Shown piece after piece: positions 27,481 to 35,887 of a stretch of 64,000 nt of DNA. The notes under the pieces were generated by a model that was not told the DNA's origin, did not search any database, and saw only the letters and a list, made by a program, of their open reading frames with translations. A program made the translations under genes and the position numbers. Position 1 is the first letter of the stretch; each line of letters begins with the position of its first letter. Location of the stretch: NCBI RefSeq assembly GCF_000010305.1, contig NC_012489.1:310001-374000 (forward strand), given 5' to 3'. Origin of the DNA: Gemmatimonas aurantiaca T-27 (lineage in GTDB: Bacteria; Gemmatimonadota; Gemmatimonadetes; Gemmatimonadales; Gemmatimonadaceae).

Positions 27481-28398
27481 ATGCGAGTCGCCAACATCCT
27501 CGAAACCATCGGTCGCACGCCTCATGTGCGGCTGCAGCGTCTGTTTCCTGCACCGGCAGAGGTCTGGCTCAAGCTGGAGCGTGCGAATCCCGGTGGCAGC
27601 ATCAAGGATCGCATTGCACTGGCGATGATCGAGGATGCCGAACGCGCGGGCGTGCTGCAACCTGGCAGCGTGATCGTGGAACCCACCTCGGGGAACACCG
27701 GCATCGGGCTCGCCATGGTGGCTGCGGTGAAAGGCTATCGGCTGGTGCTCGTGATGCCCGAGTCGATGTCCATCGAGCGGCGGCGTATCATGGCTGCCTA
27801 CGGGGCGACCTTCGATCTGACACCGCGCGAACTCGGGATGAAGGGCGCGATTGCCCGGGCGCAGGAACTGGTCGCCTCCACGCCCCACGCCTGGATGCCG
27901 CAGCAGTTCGACAATGCGGCCAATGTCCGTATGCATGCCGATACCACCGCACGGGAAATCCTCGACGATTTTCCGGAAGGCATCGACTATCTCATCACCG
28001 GTGTCGGTACGGGTGGTCATATCACCGGTGTGAGCGAAATGCTCAAGCAGCAGTGGCCGGCCATGAAAACGCTGGCCGTGGAGCCGGCGAAGTCGGCGGT
28101 GATCGGCGGTGGCGCGCCGAGTCCCCATCGAATTCAGGGCATTGGCGCGGGATTCATTCCGGCCAATCTGCACGTGGACACACTCGATGGCACAGTGAAT
28201 GTGACCGAAGAAGCGTCGTATCGTTTTGCACAACGCGCGGCGCGTGAAGAGGGCATCTTCGTGGGGATCTCCAGTGGCGCTGCACTGGCGGCGGTGGACC
28301 AGTCGCTGGCGACGCTGCCAAGTGGCGCGCGTGTGCTGACGTTCTGCTACGACACGGGTGAACGCTACCTGTCGATCGACGGGCTCTTCCCCGTCTGA
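27481..28398 (+). CDS. cysK: Cysteine synthase (O-acetylserine sulfhydrylase)
   Basis: 305 residues from ATG 27481; no strong ribosome site is visible. It converts O-acetylserine and sulfide to cysteine with PLP. The PLP lysine lies in [15 protein letters not shown], the phosphate/substrate loop is [13 protein letters not shown], and [15 protein letters not shown] binds the cofactor phosphate. The C-terminal [10 protein letters not shown] and [11 protein letters not shown] are also conserved. Adjacent to the serine acetyltransferase gene, with which it forms a short cysteine pathway. Its stop overlaps the rmuC ATG. Confidence 0.94.
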   Translation: MRVANILETIGRTPHVRLQRLFPAPAEVWLKLERANPGGSIKDRIALAMIEDAERAGVLQPGSVIVEPTSGNTGIGLAMVAAVKGYRLVLVMPESMSIERRRIMAAYGATFDLTPRELGMKGAIARAQELVASTPHAWMPQQFDNAANVRMHADTTAREILDDFPEGIDYLITGVGTGGHITGVSEMLKQQWPAMKTLAVEPAKSAVIGGGAPSPHRIQGIGAGFIPANLHVDTLDGTVNVTEEASYRFAQRAAREEGIFVGISSGAALAAVDQSLATLPSGARVLTFCYDTGERYLSIDGLFPV

Positions 28399-29612
28399 TG
28401 CAGGAGATCGCGGGCACCGCTGATGCTTCGCCACTCGCCATGGTGATGTGGCTGGCCGCAGGCGCTGTCTTCGGTGGTGTGATCACCTGGCTGGTGGCGC
28501 GCCGCATCGCTCACGCCGACGTGGCCCGCGCCCGCAGTGATGCCATGAACGACGCCGATGCACGGGCTCGTGCCACCGAGGTGGCGCTACGGGAGCAACT
28601 GGCGCGACATGAAGCAGAAGCATCGCTCACGGAACGGCATGGCAGTGTGTCCGAGTTGTTGGTGCCGATCCGGGAGACGCTGTCGCGCTACGACGCCGCG
28701 CTGGGAGAACTCGGGCGAGCGCAGGCCCGTGTGGCAGGTCAGATCACCGAGCGTCTCGACGCCGTGACACTGGCCGGTGAAACACTGCGTCATGAAACGC
28801 AGCAGCTCTCGCAGGCTTTGCGGGCCCCCAGTGTGCGTGGGCAATGGGGCGAATTGCAGTTGCGGCGGGTGTGTGAACTGGCCGGCATGCTGGCCTACTG
28901 TGACTTCGAACCACAGGTGACGGTGCGCGGCGAGTCGGGTGTGCAACGACCTGACCTGATCGTGCGATTGCCTGGTGATCGCCGGATCGTGGTGGACGCC
29001 AAGGCGCCGCTGTCCGCGTATCTCGAAGCGATGGCTGCCGGTGACGAACGCACCCGAACCGCTCGGCTGGCGGCTCATGCCGCGCAGGTGCGTGCGCATG
29101 TGCAGCAATTGGCGGCCAAGCGGTATTGGGCCCAGTTCGACGACGCGCCGGACTTTGTGGTGCTGTTCCTGCCGGGTGAAGCGTTTTTTGCGGCAGCACT
29201 CGACGCCGATCCCAGTTTGCTGGAGGCCGCACTGGAGGATCGTGTGTTGCTGGCCACTCCCACCACGCTTATCGCCTTGCTCAAGGCCGCAGCGTATGGC
29301 TGGCGGCAAGAACGTGTGGCCGATGAAGCCGCGCAGGTCGCAGCGTTGGGTCGCGAACTGCATGAACGGTTGTCGGTGTTCGACGAGCAGCTCGTGGAGC
29401 TGGGACGTGGTCTCCAGCGCGCCGTGCTGTCGTACAATCGTGCCATTGGGAGTCTCGAGCGACGGGTGCTGGTGAGCGCGCGAAAACTGGGCACGCTCAG
29501 TGGTGTGGCTGCGGTCGATGGGTCACTCACTTCGCCGTCGTTGCTGGATGTTCAGGTGCGCGGCAGCGAGGGGTATGACAGCGAAGGCACCGAACCGGAA
29601 CGTGTTCCGTGA
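28398..29612 (+). CDS. rmuC: DNA recombination protein RmuC
   Basis: 404 residues from ATG 28398. One N-terminal membrane segment (MWLAAGAVFGGVITWLVA) precedes a long coiled coil (residues about 45-130, rich in Ala, Glu, Arg). Then comes the RmuC nuclease-like domain: SVRGQWGELQLRRVCELAGM, RPDLIVRLPGDRRIVVDAKAPLSAYLEA, DFVVLFLPGEAFFAAAL and LLATPTTLIALLKAAAYGW. RmuC is thought to limit recombination at inverted repeats. The Asp-(x)n-Asp-Ala-Lys region resembles PD-(D/E)XK nucleases. Confidence 0.93.
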   Translation: MQEIAGTADASPLAMVMWLAAGAVFGGVITWLVARRIAHADVARARSDAMNDADARARATEVALREQLARHEAEASLTERHGSVSELLVPIRETLSRYDAALGELGRAQARVAGQITERLDAVTLAGETLRHETQQLSQALRAPSVRGQWGELQLRRVCELAGMLAYCDFEPQVTVRGESGVQRPDLIVRLPGDRRIVVDAKAPLSAYLEAMAAGDERTRTARLAAHAAQVRAHVQQLAAKRYWAQFDDAPDFVVLFLPGEAFFAAALDADPSLLEAALEDRVLLATPTTLIALLKAAAYGWRQERVADEAAQVAALGRELHERLSVFDEQLVELGRGLQRAVLSYNRAIGSLERRVLVSARKLGTLSGVAAVDGSLTSPSLLDVQVRGSEGYDSEGTEPERVP

Positions 29613-29630
29613 ACGTCAGGTGATCGCCGC

Positions 29631-30398
29631 ATGAGTCTCGACCACACGCTCGTCACGCGGGTGCACAGACGGGAGCGCAAAGGCTCGTCGTCGCCGGTGG
29701 TGGCAGAGACCACCGACGGCATGCGCTTCGTGAAGTTGCATGGCGCATCGCAGGGGGCGGCGCCGCTGGTGGCCGAGATCATCGTGGGCGCACTGGGTGA
29801 TGCGCTGGGATTGTCGGTTCCGGCGCGGGCCGTGGTGCAGTTGCCGCGTGATGTGCCCAGTGATGATCAGAACGACGAGCTGCGCGATCTGCTCGAGGCG
29901 AGCGTGGGCATGAATCTGGGTTTCGAATGGCTCGAAGGCGCGCGTGACCTGGGAGCCAGCGAATTTGCGACAGCCAATCTTGTGGTGGCGTCACGGGTGT
30001 TGTGGCTGGATATGCTGGTGCAGAACCTCGATCGCACGCCGCGCAACGCCAATCTCATGATGCGGCGTGGCACGATCTGGCTCATTGACCACGGCGCCTG
30101 TCTGCCGTTCCAGCACGACTGGTCGAACGTGACCGAATCTCACCCATCACGGGCCTACGACGTGGCCGGCCATGTGTTCGGCTGGGCCGCGCCGGTGTTG
30201 CCGGATGTACACGCCCACTGTGCCCCACTGATCACCCGTGAAGTGCTGCGGGCTGCGGTGCAGCCGGTGCCTGACGCATGGATAGGCGGTGACGCCGCGC
30301 GTCGGCGGGAAGGGGTGGTGGCGTACCTGTGGAAACGGCTGGCGGCCATGCCGAAGCTGCTGGCAACGCTGCCAGCTCAGTCGCAGTCGACGTCCTGA
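29631..30398 (+). CDS. HipA-like kinase-fold protein
   Basis: 255 residues from ATG 29631. The fold is related to the HipA/PI3K-like family: an N-terminal TTDGMRFVKLHG with a nucleotide-phase Lys, a central SRVLWLDMLVQNLDRTPRNANLMM (catalytic-loop-like Asp and Asn) and IWLIDHGACLPF (metal-binding Asp). It is a stand-alone kinase domain without the HipB antitoxin partner seen in HipBA toxin systems. It could act in protein phosphorylation or be a degenerate relative. The 3' end overlaps the convergent hxlR gene by 22 bases. Confidence 0.75.
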   Translation: MSLDHTLVTRVHRRERKGSSSPVVAETTDGMRFVKLHGASQGAAPLVAEIIVGALGDALGLSVPARAVVQLPRDVPSDDQNDELRDLLEASVGMNLGFEWLEGARDLGASEFATANLVVASRVLWLDMLVQNLDRTPRNANLMMRRGTIWLIDHGACLPFQHDWSNVTESHPSRAYDVAGHVFGWAAPVLPDVHAHCAPLITREVLRAAVQPVPDAWIGGDAARRREGVVAYLWKRLAAMPKLLATLPAQSQSTS

Positions 30399-30772
30399 GC
30401 GGTCTCGCGTGGGTCGCTGGTCGCGTTTCGGGCCTGCGCGACGGCCTCAGCGTGTTCATCCACCCAGTTCCAGATCGCACAGGCCGCCTCGCCCAGCGAG
30501 GCACCACGTGGGGTGAGCTGGTAGTCCACATGCGGTGGCACCACCGGGTGCACCCGCCGCGTGACCAGGCCATCGCGTTCCAGTTGTCGGAGAGTCTTGG
30601 TGAGCATCTTTTGGCTCACTTCGCCGACCTGTTCCTGCAAGCGCGTAAAGCGTTTTGGTGCACCATCTTCCAGCGCTTCGATGACGAGCAGTGTCCACTT
30701 GTCAGCAATGCGGGTCAGCAGTTCGCGGGCTAAACGATCACGCTCGCTGGTGGCATCGAAGACAGTATCCAT
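30377..30772 (-). CDS. HxlR-family transcriptional regulator
   Basis: 131 residues from ATG 30772. The winged helix is standard: ARELLTRIADKWTLLVIEALEDG, RFTRLQEQVGEVSQKMLTKTLRQLERDGLVTRRVHPVVPPHVDYQLTPRG. HxlR/YodB-type proteins often control a divergent oxidoreductase gene in response to reactive electrophiles, as the arrangement with the SDR gene suggests. The Cys used by redox-sensing members near the N-terminus is not visible here. Its own start codon lies inside one arm of a 13-bp inverted repeat. Confidence 0.9.
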   Translation of the reverse strand: MDTVFDATSERDRLARELLTRIADKWTLLVIEALEDGAPKRFTRLQEQVGEVSQKMLTKTLRQLERDGLVTRRVHPVVPPHVDYQLTPRGASLGEAACAIWNWVDEHAEAVAQARNATSDPRETAQDVDCD

Positions 30773-30819
30773 TGAGATAGTATAGCACTTCTGGGTGCCT
30801 TGTTGCCAATGGATACTGT
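30762..30819. promoter_or_regulatory. Shared operator and promoter region between hxlR and the SDR gene
   Basis: ACAGTATCCATTG at 30762-30774 is repeated, perfectly inverted, at 30807-30819, with 32 bases between. On the minus strand TGCTATACT (complement of 30779-30787) is an extended -10 placed 6 bases from the hxlR ATG. This puts the predicted start at or next to the ATG, so the hxlR transcript may be leaderless. The right arm covers a GATACT -10-like box of the SDR gene (30812-30817). The HxlR protein is the obvious candidate to bind here. Confidence 0.7.
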
Positions 30820-30837
30820 GAGAATCAGCGTTCAGGC

Positions 30838-31590
30838 ATGACATCTCCCATCAATTCCGGCTTGTCCCGCGTGGCGCTCGTCACCGGCGGATCCCGTGGC
30901 ATCGGGCGGGCCATCGCTCTGCAACTCGCGGCCGACGGCATGGCCGTGGTGGTCAACTACGCCGGTGATGCCGACAGCGCCGCCGAGACGGTGGCCACCA
31001 TCACATCGGCCGGTGGGCGCGCGACAGCCGTGCAGGCCGATATCAGCGATGCGCCCAGTGTGCGCAGGCTCTTTGCCGATTCCCTCACTGCGTTTGGCCG
31101 CCTCGATGTGGTCGTGAACAGCGCCGGCGTCATGCCCATGGCGCGCATCACCAGCGATCAGGTGGATGCGTTCGACAAGGTGATCGCGACCAACCTGCGC
31201 GGCGCGTTTCTCGTGCTGGCGGAAGCGGCGCAGCATGTGGCTGCGGGCGGGCGCATCATCGCCCTGTCGACCAGCGTGATTGCATTGTCACTCCCGGCCT
31301 ACGGTCCGTACATCGCGTCGAAGGCGGGCGTTGAAGGGCTGGTGCGCGTGCTCGCCAACGAACTGCGTGGACGTGAGATCACGGTGAACGCTGTTGCGCC
31401 CGGACCGGTGGGCACGGAGTTGTTCTTCCACGGCAAGACCGAAGCACAGGTGGCGCACATCGCCAAGCTGGCGCCGCTCGAACGACTCGGCACGCCCGAG
31501 GAGATCGCACGTGCGGTGTCGTTCCTGGCCGGTCCGGACGGTGGTTGGGTGAACGCGCAGGTATTGCGCGTGAACGGCGGCTACGCCTGA
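30838..31590 (+). CDS. Short-chain dehydrogenase/reductase
   Basis: 250 residues from ATG 30838. Classical SDR features are all visible: the cofactor motif TGGSRGIGRAIA (residues 17-28), NSAGVMP, the catalytic Ser in ALSTSVIAL, and the catalytic YGPYIASKAG (Tyr-x-x-x-Lys). The C-terminal GGWVNAQVLRVNGGYA is typical of 3-oxoacyl reductase-like members. Likely NADP-dependent and cytoplasmic; the substrate is unknown. Divergent from hxlR and probably under its control. Confidence 0.9.
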   Translation: MTSPINSGLSRVALVTGGSRGIGRAIALQLAADGMAVVVNYAGDADSAAETVATITSAGGRATAVQADISDAPSVRRLFADSLTAFGRLDVVVNSAGVMPMARITSDQVDAFDKVIATNLRGAFLVLAEAAQHVAAGGRIIALSTSVIALSLPAYGPYIASKAGVEGLVRVLANELRGREITVNAVAPGPVGTELFFHGKTEAQVAHIAKLAPLERLGTPEEIARAVSFLAGPDGGWVNAQVLRVNGGYA

Positions 31591-31618
31591 TGTCGGGCAG
31601 GCGCGCCTGACGATCTGC

Positions 31619-32233
31619 TCAGAGTGATCCGAGCAGATCGTCGATGGCCTTGCGATCCGCGTCTTCGAGTGGTTCAGCGCCGTGAATGATGCGCTGCAGA
31701 ATGTCGACCGCTTCCTCGGCGAGTTCTTCCGGGTGACGACGGTCCTTTTCGAAGCGCACGATGTGCCCAAGCAGGATGGTCTCGAACGGTGACTCTTCGT
31801 CATCGTCGTCCTCATCCTCATCGTCTTCATCGTCCACGTCGTTGTTGCCGAGCGTGGATTCGTAGCTGGGCACACTGGCCTTCCACGGTTCGGCGGCATG
31901 CGCGCCCGCTTCGAGGAGTGTGCGGGGGACGAGGGCAAAGAGCCGGCATTGCAGGCCAGGCGCTTCTTCGTACGCAAAAAGTCCCAGCGATACCGGTTCA
32001 TCGAACAGGTGCAGCTCGACCAGGCGCTGGATGGCTTCCGGCGGCATGGCCGAACGCGCGACGAGTCGCCCATCGATGTAGGCCGCGAGCGCCGATGAAT
32101 CGGGCGCGCGCGGATCATCGAGACGGTCGATGGTGACCGTCACGGGTTCCCGTGTGGTCACGAACACCGCGGGCCGGTGTTCATCGCCATCGGGGGTGTC
32201 GTCGTCTGGGATCTCGAATTCGTCGGCGGACAT
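31619..32233 (-). CDS. Hypothetical acidic protein
   Basis: 204 residues from ATG 32233. No known motif was recognised. The N-terminus (FEIPDDDTPDGDEH) is acidic, and a run of Asp/Glu occurs around residues 133-148 (VDDEDDEDEDDDDEE), which is likely disordered. A short C-terminal helical part (HPEELAEEAVDILQRII) follows. No signal peptide, so cytoplasmic. It stands between the SDR gene (convergent) and the ABC exporter gene (same strand, 64 bases away). Confidence 0.65.
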   Translation of the reverse strand: MSADEFEIPDDDTPDGDEHRPAVFVTTREPVTVTIDRLDDPRAPDSSALAAYIDGRLVARSAMPPEAIQRLVELHLFDEPVSLGLFAYEEAPGLQCRLFALVPRTLLEAGAHAAEPWKASVPSYESTLGNNDVDDEDDEDEDDDDEESPFETILLGHIVRFEKDRRHPEELAEEAVDILQRIIHGAEPLEDADRKAIDDLLGSL

Positions 32234-32297
32234 CGGATATCTGAACGAAAAGGTGGCTTCGGCAGGTTAGGCAACCGCGCGCCATGCGGAAAGGGCT

Positions 32298-34061
32298 TCA
32301 GGTCGACCCGGTGACTTCGTTCACATCGGTGCGCTCAAAAACCGATCCCAGCCAGTGCAGTACGGGGAAGAGCTCGGCGATGATCAGCAGGCAACCGAGT
32401 GCGGTTGCGCCGAGGACCGTCCATCCATTCCAGTCATCGGCCAACCATACCACCAATACCCCGAGACCGACCGGAAAGACCAGTGCCACCGCGGCTACGA
32501 TGGTCGTGAGCCCGGTCGTGAGCAAGTTCTGTCCCATGGTCTCGAAGCCGCGCGATTCGGTGCCGAGGCGGACCCATGCAGGAAAGAGCAGCGCCGTGCC
32601 GTTCTGAATGGTGAACATCAGCGCGTTGAAGATGGGCACCGCTACGACAATGGACACCAACAGCGGGATCGTGGCGCCGCTTTCGAGCAGCATGGACGGA
32701 TCCTGCAGAAACATCACCAATGGCACAATCATCAGCGACCATACGGTGATGGAGTGCAGCAGGGTGACCGCCGCAATCTCCGCCATCACGATGCGCCAGC
32801 CGGGCAGGGGCATCGTCTTGAGCATGGCGAGGCGCGGCAGATCGAGGCGCAGGTCGAAGCGCATCCACAGCGGCCCGATGAAGAGCAGCATGGCGCCCCA
32901 GCCGATGGTGATGCCGACAAACGCGTCCCCGATGCGTGTCGACGCGGTGCGTGTGGCGACGGCCAGTGCGGCCAGACCGATGGTGAACATCACGAGCTGT
33001 GTGCGCCAGGCGCCACCACGCAGCGCGGCCGCGATGTTCTTCCAGGCGATGGCCACTTCCGGCGCACCGGTGAGTGACAGCGTGGGAATGCGCGCGATCT
33101 TGCCGGCCCGGGAGCGCGCTTGGCCCATCTGCGAAGAACGGAAACGCTGCAGGCGTTCGGCGCGATGTTGTGTGGCTTCGAGTGCGGCCTCTTCGAACGC
33201 GCCGTCGAGACGCAGCAGCCAGAGGTAGTGCAGCAGCAGGATACCAGCGGCCCACGCTACCGCCACCGGCCATCCCGTGCTATTGGCCGTGCTGATGGGG
33301 GCGAGCAATGTGCGTACGGGCCAGAGGGCCATGGAAGGCACTGGTCCGTTGAGCGCACTCACGAATACTTCGAAGGCGGCCCGAAAGCCGTTCAGGCTCG
33401 CCGCGCGCAACATGGGCCAACTGTCGACGATGCCATAGAGCACCGCGCCGAGCAGCAAGCCAAAGACGATCATGGGAATGACACCACGACGGCGTCCGGC
33501 GGTGCCATGCTCGAGCACACTGGCCCGCACGATGCCGGCGGCGAGGCGATGGAAGGCGAGCGTGGTGAACAACATCCACAGGGCAAATCCGCGTTCCCAC
33601 GCCGCCAGCGAGCCCGCGTTGCCGCGCAGGATCACCGTGAAGATCAGTGTGTTGATCAGAATGGCGAGCTGCATACGCAGCAGCTTGGCATGCACCAACC
33701 CACGTCGCGTGATCGGGGCAGGGAACAGGAACTGGACTTCTGCCGCTGTGAAGGCGAGTGCGCCGCGGTCGCTGCCGAAGAGCCACCAGCGTGCACTGGA
33801 CAGCAACAGGAACGCGCTGCCCAGCACGATGGTCACATCGCTGGTGAGCAGGCGGTGTACCGAGAGTTCGTTGGTGGTGGTGTTGCGGAACAGCGCCCAC
33901 CAGAGGTAAAAGGCGCCGATGCAAACGGCGGCGAGATACCGTGGACTGCGCACCCGTGCGATCTGCCGTCGCAGGCGGTTGACGAAGGTGCGCGCATACA
34001 GAAAACGCAGCGCCGACGCGGCGCGCAGGGTGGAATGAGCGCCGGTGGGCGTTTCCGTCAC
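32298..34061 (-). CDS. ABC exporter membrane protein
   Basis: 587 residues with many hydrophobic segments in two halves (first near residues 35-270, second near 345-570) and a soluble loop between (LEATQHRAERLQRFRSSQ). This fits the putative ABC exporter family of two-half membrane proteins. Near its N-terminus FAFTAAEVQFLFPAPITRRGLVHAKLLR is a typical ABC-2-type element. The gene follows the ATPase gene by 3 bases, so the two form one transporter. Substrate unknown. Confidence 0.8.
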   Translation of the reverse strand: MTETPTGAHSTLRAASALRFLYARTFVNRLRRQIARVRSPRYLAAVCIGAFYLWWALFRNTTTNELSVHRLLTSDVTIVLGSAFLLLSSARWWLFGSDRGALAFTAAEVQFLFPAPITRRGLVHAKLLRMQLAILINTLIFTVILRGNAGSLAAWERGFALWMLFTTLAFHRLAAGIVRASVLEHGTAGRRRGVIPMIVFGLLLGAVLYGIVDSWPMLRAASLNGFRAAFEVFVSALNGPVPSMALWPVRTLLAPISTANSTGWPVAVAWAAGILLLHYLWLLRLDGAFEEAALEATQHRAERLQRFRSSQMGQARSRAGKIARIPTLSLTGAPEVAIAWKNIAAALRGGAWRTQLVMFTIGLAALAVATRTASTRIGDAFVGITIGWGAMLLFIGPLWMRFDLRLDLPRLAMLKTMPLPGWRIVMAEIAAVTLLHSITVWSLMIVPLVMFLQDPSMLLESGATIPLLVSIVVAVPIFNALMFTIQNGTALLFPAWVRLGTESRGFETMGQNLLTTGLTTIVAAVALVFPVGLGVLVVWLADDWNGWTVLGATALGCLLIIAELFPVLHWLGSVFERTDVNEVTGST

Positions 34062-34064
34062 CGG

Positions 34065-34784
34065 TCAGCCCCCGGTGAGTGCAATGAAGATGGCTTCGAG
34101 CGAGTGTCCCGCGAGTTCCGGTCGTGCTGCCACAATCTCGTCGATCGTGCCGAAGGCCACGGCCTGCCCCTGCCGGATGACCAGCAGCCGGGTGCACAGC
34201 TCTTCCACGAGATGCAGCAGGTGTGAACTGAGAATCACCGCCGACCCATCGCGCGCGCGGGCACTGATGGTCTCCTTCATGCGCCGGATGCCCACCGGAT
34301 CGAGTCCGGTGAGCGGTTCGTCGAGCAGCAGCGCCCTGGGTTCGTGCAGCAGCCCGCAGGCAATGGCGAGTTTCTGCTTCATGCCCCGCGACAGCTCACT
34401 GGGCAGCGCATCACGCTTGGCCGTGAGTTCCAGTTCTTCGAGCAACAGGGGAATGCGCGGCGCCGCATCGGTGACCCCGTACAGGCGCGCCACAAACTGC
34501 AGATGTTCGGCAACGGTGAGGTATTCGAAGAGCTGCGGCTCGTCCGGAATGAATGCCAGCTTGGCTTTGGCAGCCACCGGGTCGGCCTGCAAATCGATAC
34601 CGGCGATGCGGATGGCCCCGGCCGATGGCTGCAGGATGCCGGCCAGTGCGCGTAGTGTGGTGGTCTTGCCCGCTCCATTGGGACCTACCAGTCCCAGCAC
34701 GTCACCCGGCGCGACATGGAAGGACAGTGACTGCACGGCGACGGTGTCGCCGTAGAGCTTGGAATAGCCGACGACGTCGATCAC
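34065..34784 (-). CDS. ABC transporter ATP-binding protein
   Basis: 239 residues from GTG 34784 (IDVVGYSKLYGDTVAV follows); the frame upstream overlaps the preceding gene and is not homologous. Walker A GPNGAGKTT, signature LSRGMKQKLAIACG, Walker B ALLLDEPLTGLDPVG and switch SSHLL are intact. It forms the engine of the exporter whose permease gene lies downstream. The start is 11 bases after the stop of the glycine-zipper lipoprotein gene, suggesting a three-gene operon. Confidence 0.88.
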   Translation of the reverse strand: MIDVVGYSKLYGDTVAVQSLSFHVAPGDVLGLVGPNGAGKTTTLRALAGILQPSAGAIRIAGIDLQADPVAAKAKLAFIPDEPQLFEYLTVAEHLQFVARLYGVTDAAPRIPLLLEELELTAKRDALPSELSRGMKQKLAIACGLLHEPRALLLDEPLTGLDPVGIRRMKETISARARDGSAVILSSHLLHLVEELCTRLLVIRQGQAVAFGTIDEIVAARPELAGHSLEAIFIALTGG

Positions 34785-34794
34785 GAAGCGGACA

Positions 34795-35715
34795 TCAGTT
34801 GGGGAGCAGCATCGTCGACGACAGCGTGGCGGTGAGTGTGGTGCCCGCAGGGAGACAGCGTTCCTTCGTGGTGTTGCGGGCCGCGGCCACCGTACCGGCG
34901 GCGGCGCCACCGGCCGCGCCAATCACCGCGCCTTTGGTGCTGCCCCCCAACACCCGGCCGAGGATGGCGCCGGCGATCGCTCCCGTAATGACCTTGCCTT
35001 TGTCGCCGCCCTTGGAGATGCTGCGCTCGGTGACGGTGGCGTCGGCCACCTGCACGCCACCTTCTGCGGCAATGAACTCGCCGTTGAGCTGGACACCCTT
35101 CAAACGGAAGGCAAACTCGCCGTTGGGGCCGGGCTGGCCCAGTTCGACCAGCACCGGCGTGCCGGCGGGCAGCGTGGCGCCATCAGGACCTGATACCGTC
35201 TGGGCCAACGAGACGACAAACCGGTCGCCCGGGCGATTGGCCAGCGTGCAGATCTCCGCGTTGGTGGCGCCGGCGAGTACCATGCCTGCCCCGAGCCCCC
35301 GTCGCCGTCCGGCAGCTTCTGCCGAGGCCGAGGGTTCTGTGGCTGGCACGGATGGTGACGTCGTGGCGGCGGTCGCCGGTGCTGGTGACGTGCCCTGTGT
35401 CGAACTCGGTGACGGGGCTGGTGGGAGCGGCGTCGTGGAAGGAACGGGTGCGGGGCGATCCGTCCGGCGCGGTGTGGGGCGTGGACGTTCCGCGCTCGCC
35501 ACAGTGGTCGGTGGCGCCGCAGACGGTCGCGGTGAGGCGGGGGCACTGGGGGCGATGGCCGTATCACCGATCGCGACCGCAGACGAGGCCGATGAGGCCA
35601 GCGTCAGGTCACGGGCGAGTGCGGAATCGACGGTGGCCGTCTTCGTGTCTCGACCACAGGCACCCATCAGTATCGCACCGGCCAACAGCGCCGTGCCCGA
35701 TATGACCCGACGCAT
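34795..35715 (-). CDS. Lipoprotein with Pro/Ala-rich stalk and glycine-zipper segment
   Basis: 306 residues from ATG 35715, giving a good lipoprotein signal (ISGTALLAGAILMGAC, Cys19). A long low-complexity Pro/Ser/Ala/Thr stalk (residues about 60-140) follows, then a beta-rich part (GDRFVVSLAQTV, GTPVLVELGQPGPNG). Near residue 240 comes a glycine zipper (ITGAIAGAILGRVLGG, KGAVIGAAGGAAAGT) of the kind found in outer-membrane lipoproteins. The protein is probably in the outer membrane or periplasm. It is the first gene of a likely operon with the exporter. Confidence 0.7.
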   Translation of the reverse strand: MRRVISGTALLAGAILMGACGRDTKTATVDSALARDLTLASSASSAVAIGDTAIAPSAPASPRPSAAPPTTVASAERPRPTPRRTDRPAPVPSTTPLPPAPSPSSTQGTSPAPATAATTSPSVPATEPSASAEAAGRRRGLGAGMVLAGATNAEICTLANRPGDRFVVSLAQTVSGPDGATLPAGTPVLVELGQPGPNGEFAFRLKGVQLNGEFIAAEGGVQVADATVTERSISKGGDKGKVITGAIAGAILGRVLGGSTKGAVIGAAGGAAAGTVAAARNTTKERCLPAGTTLTATLSSTMLLPN

Positions 35716-35887
35716 CGGGCGTCCGTGCCATCGTGTCGCAGAATCGAACGGATCCTGATCAAGTTGCCACATATGCAGGACGATAATCTGAAGTCGAGCG
35801 ACGCTGCCACCATTGGCCTTCGAGCCGATGGCCTTCCGTTGAGTACGCCATGGGCCGCACTGCGTTCCCCGTCCTGATCCAGTCGAA

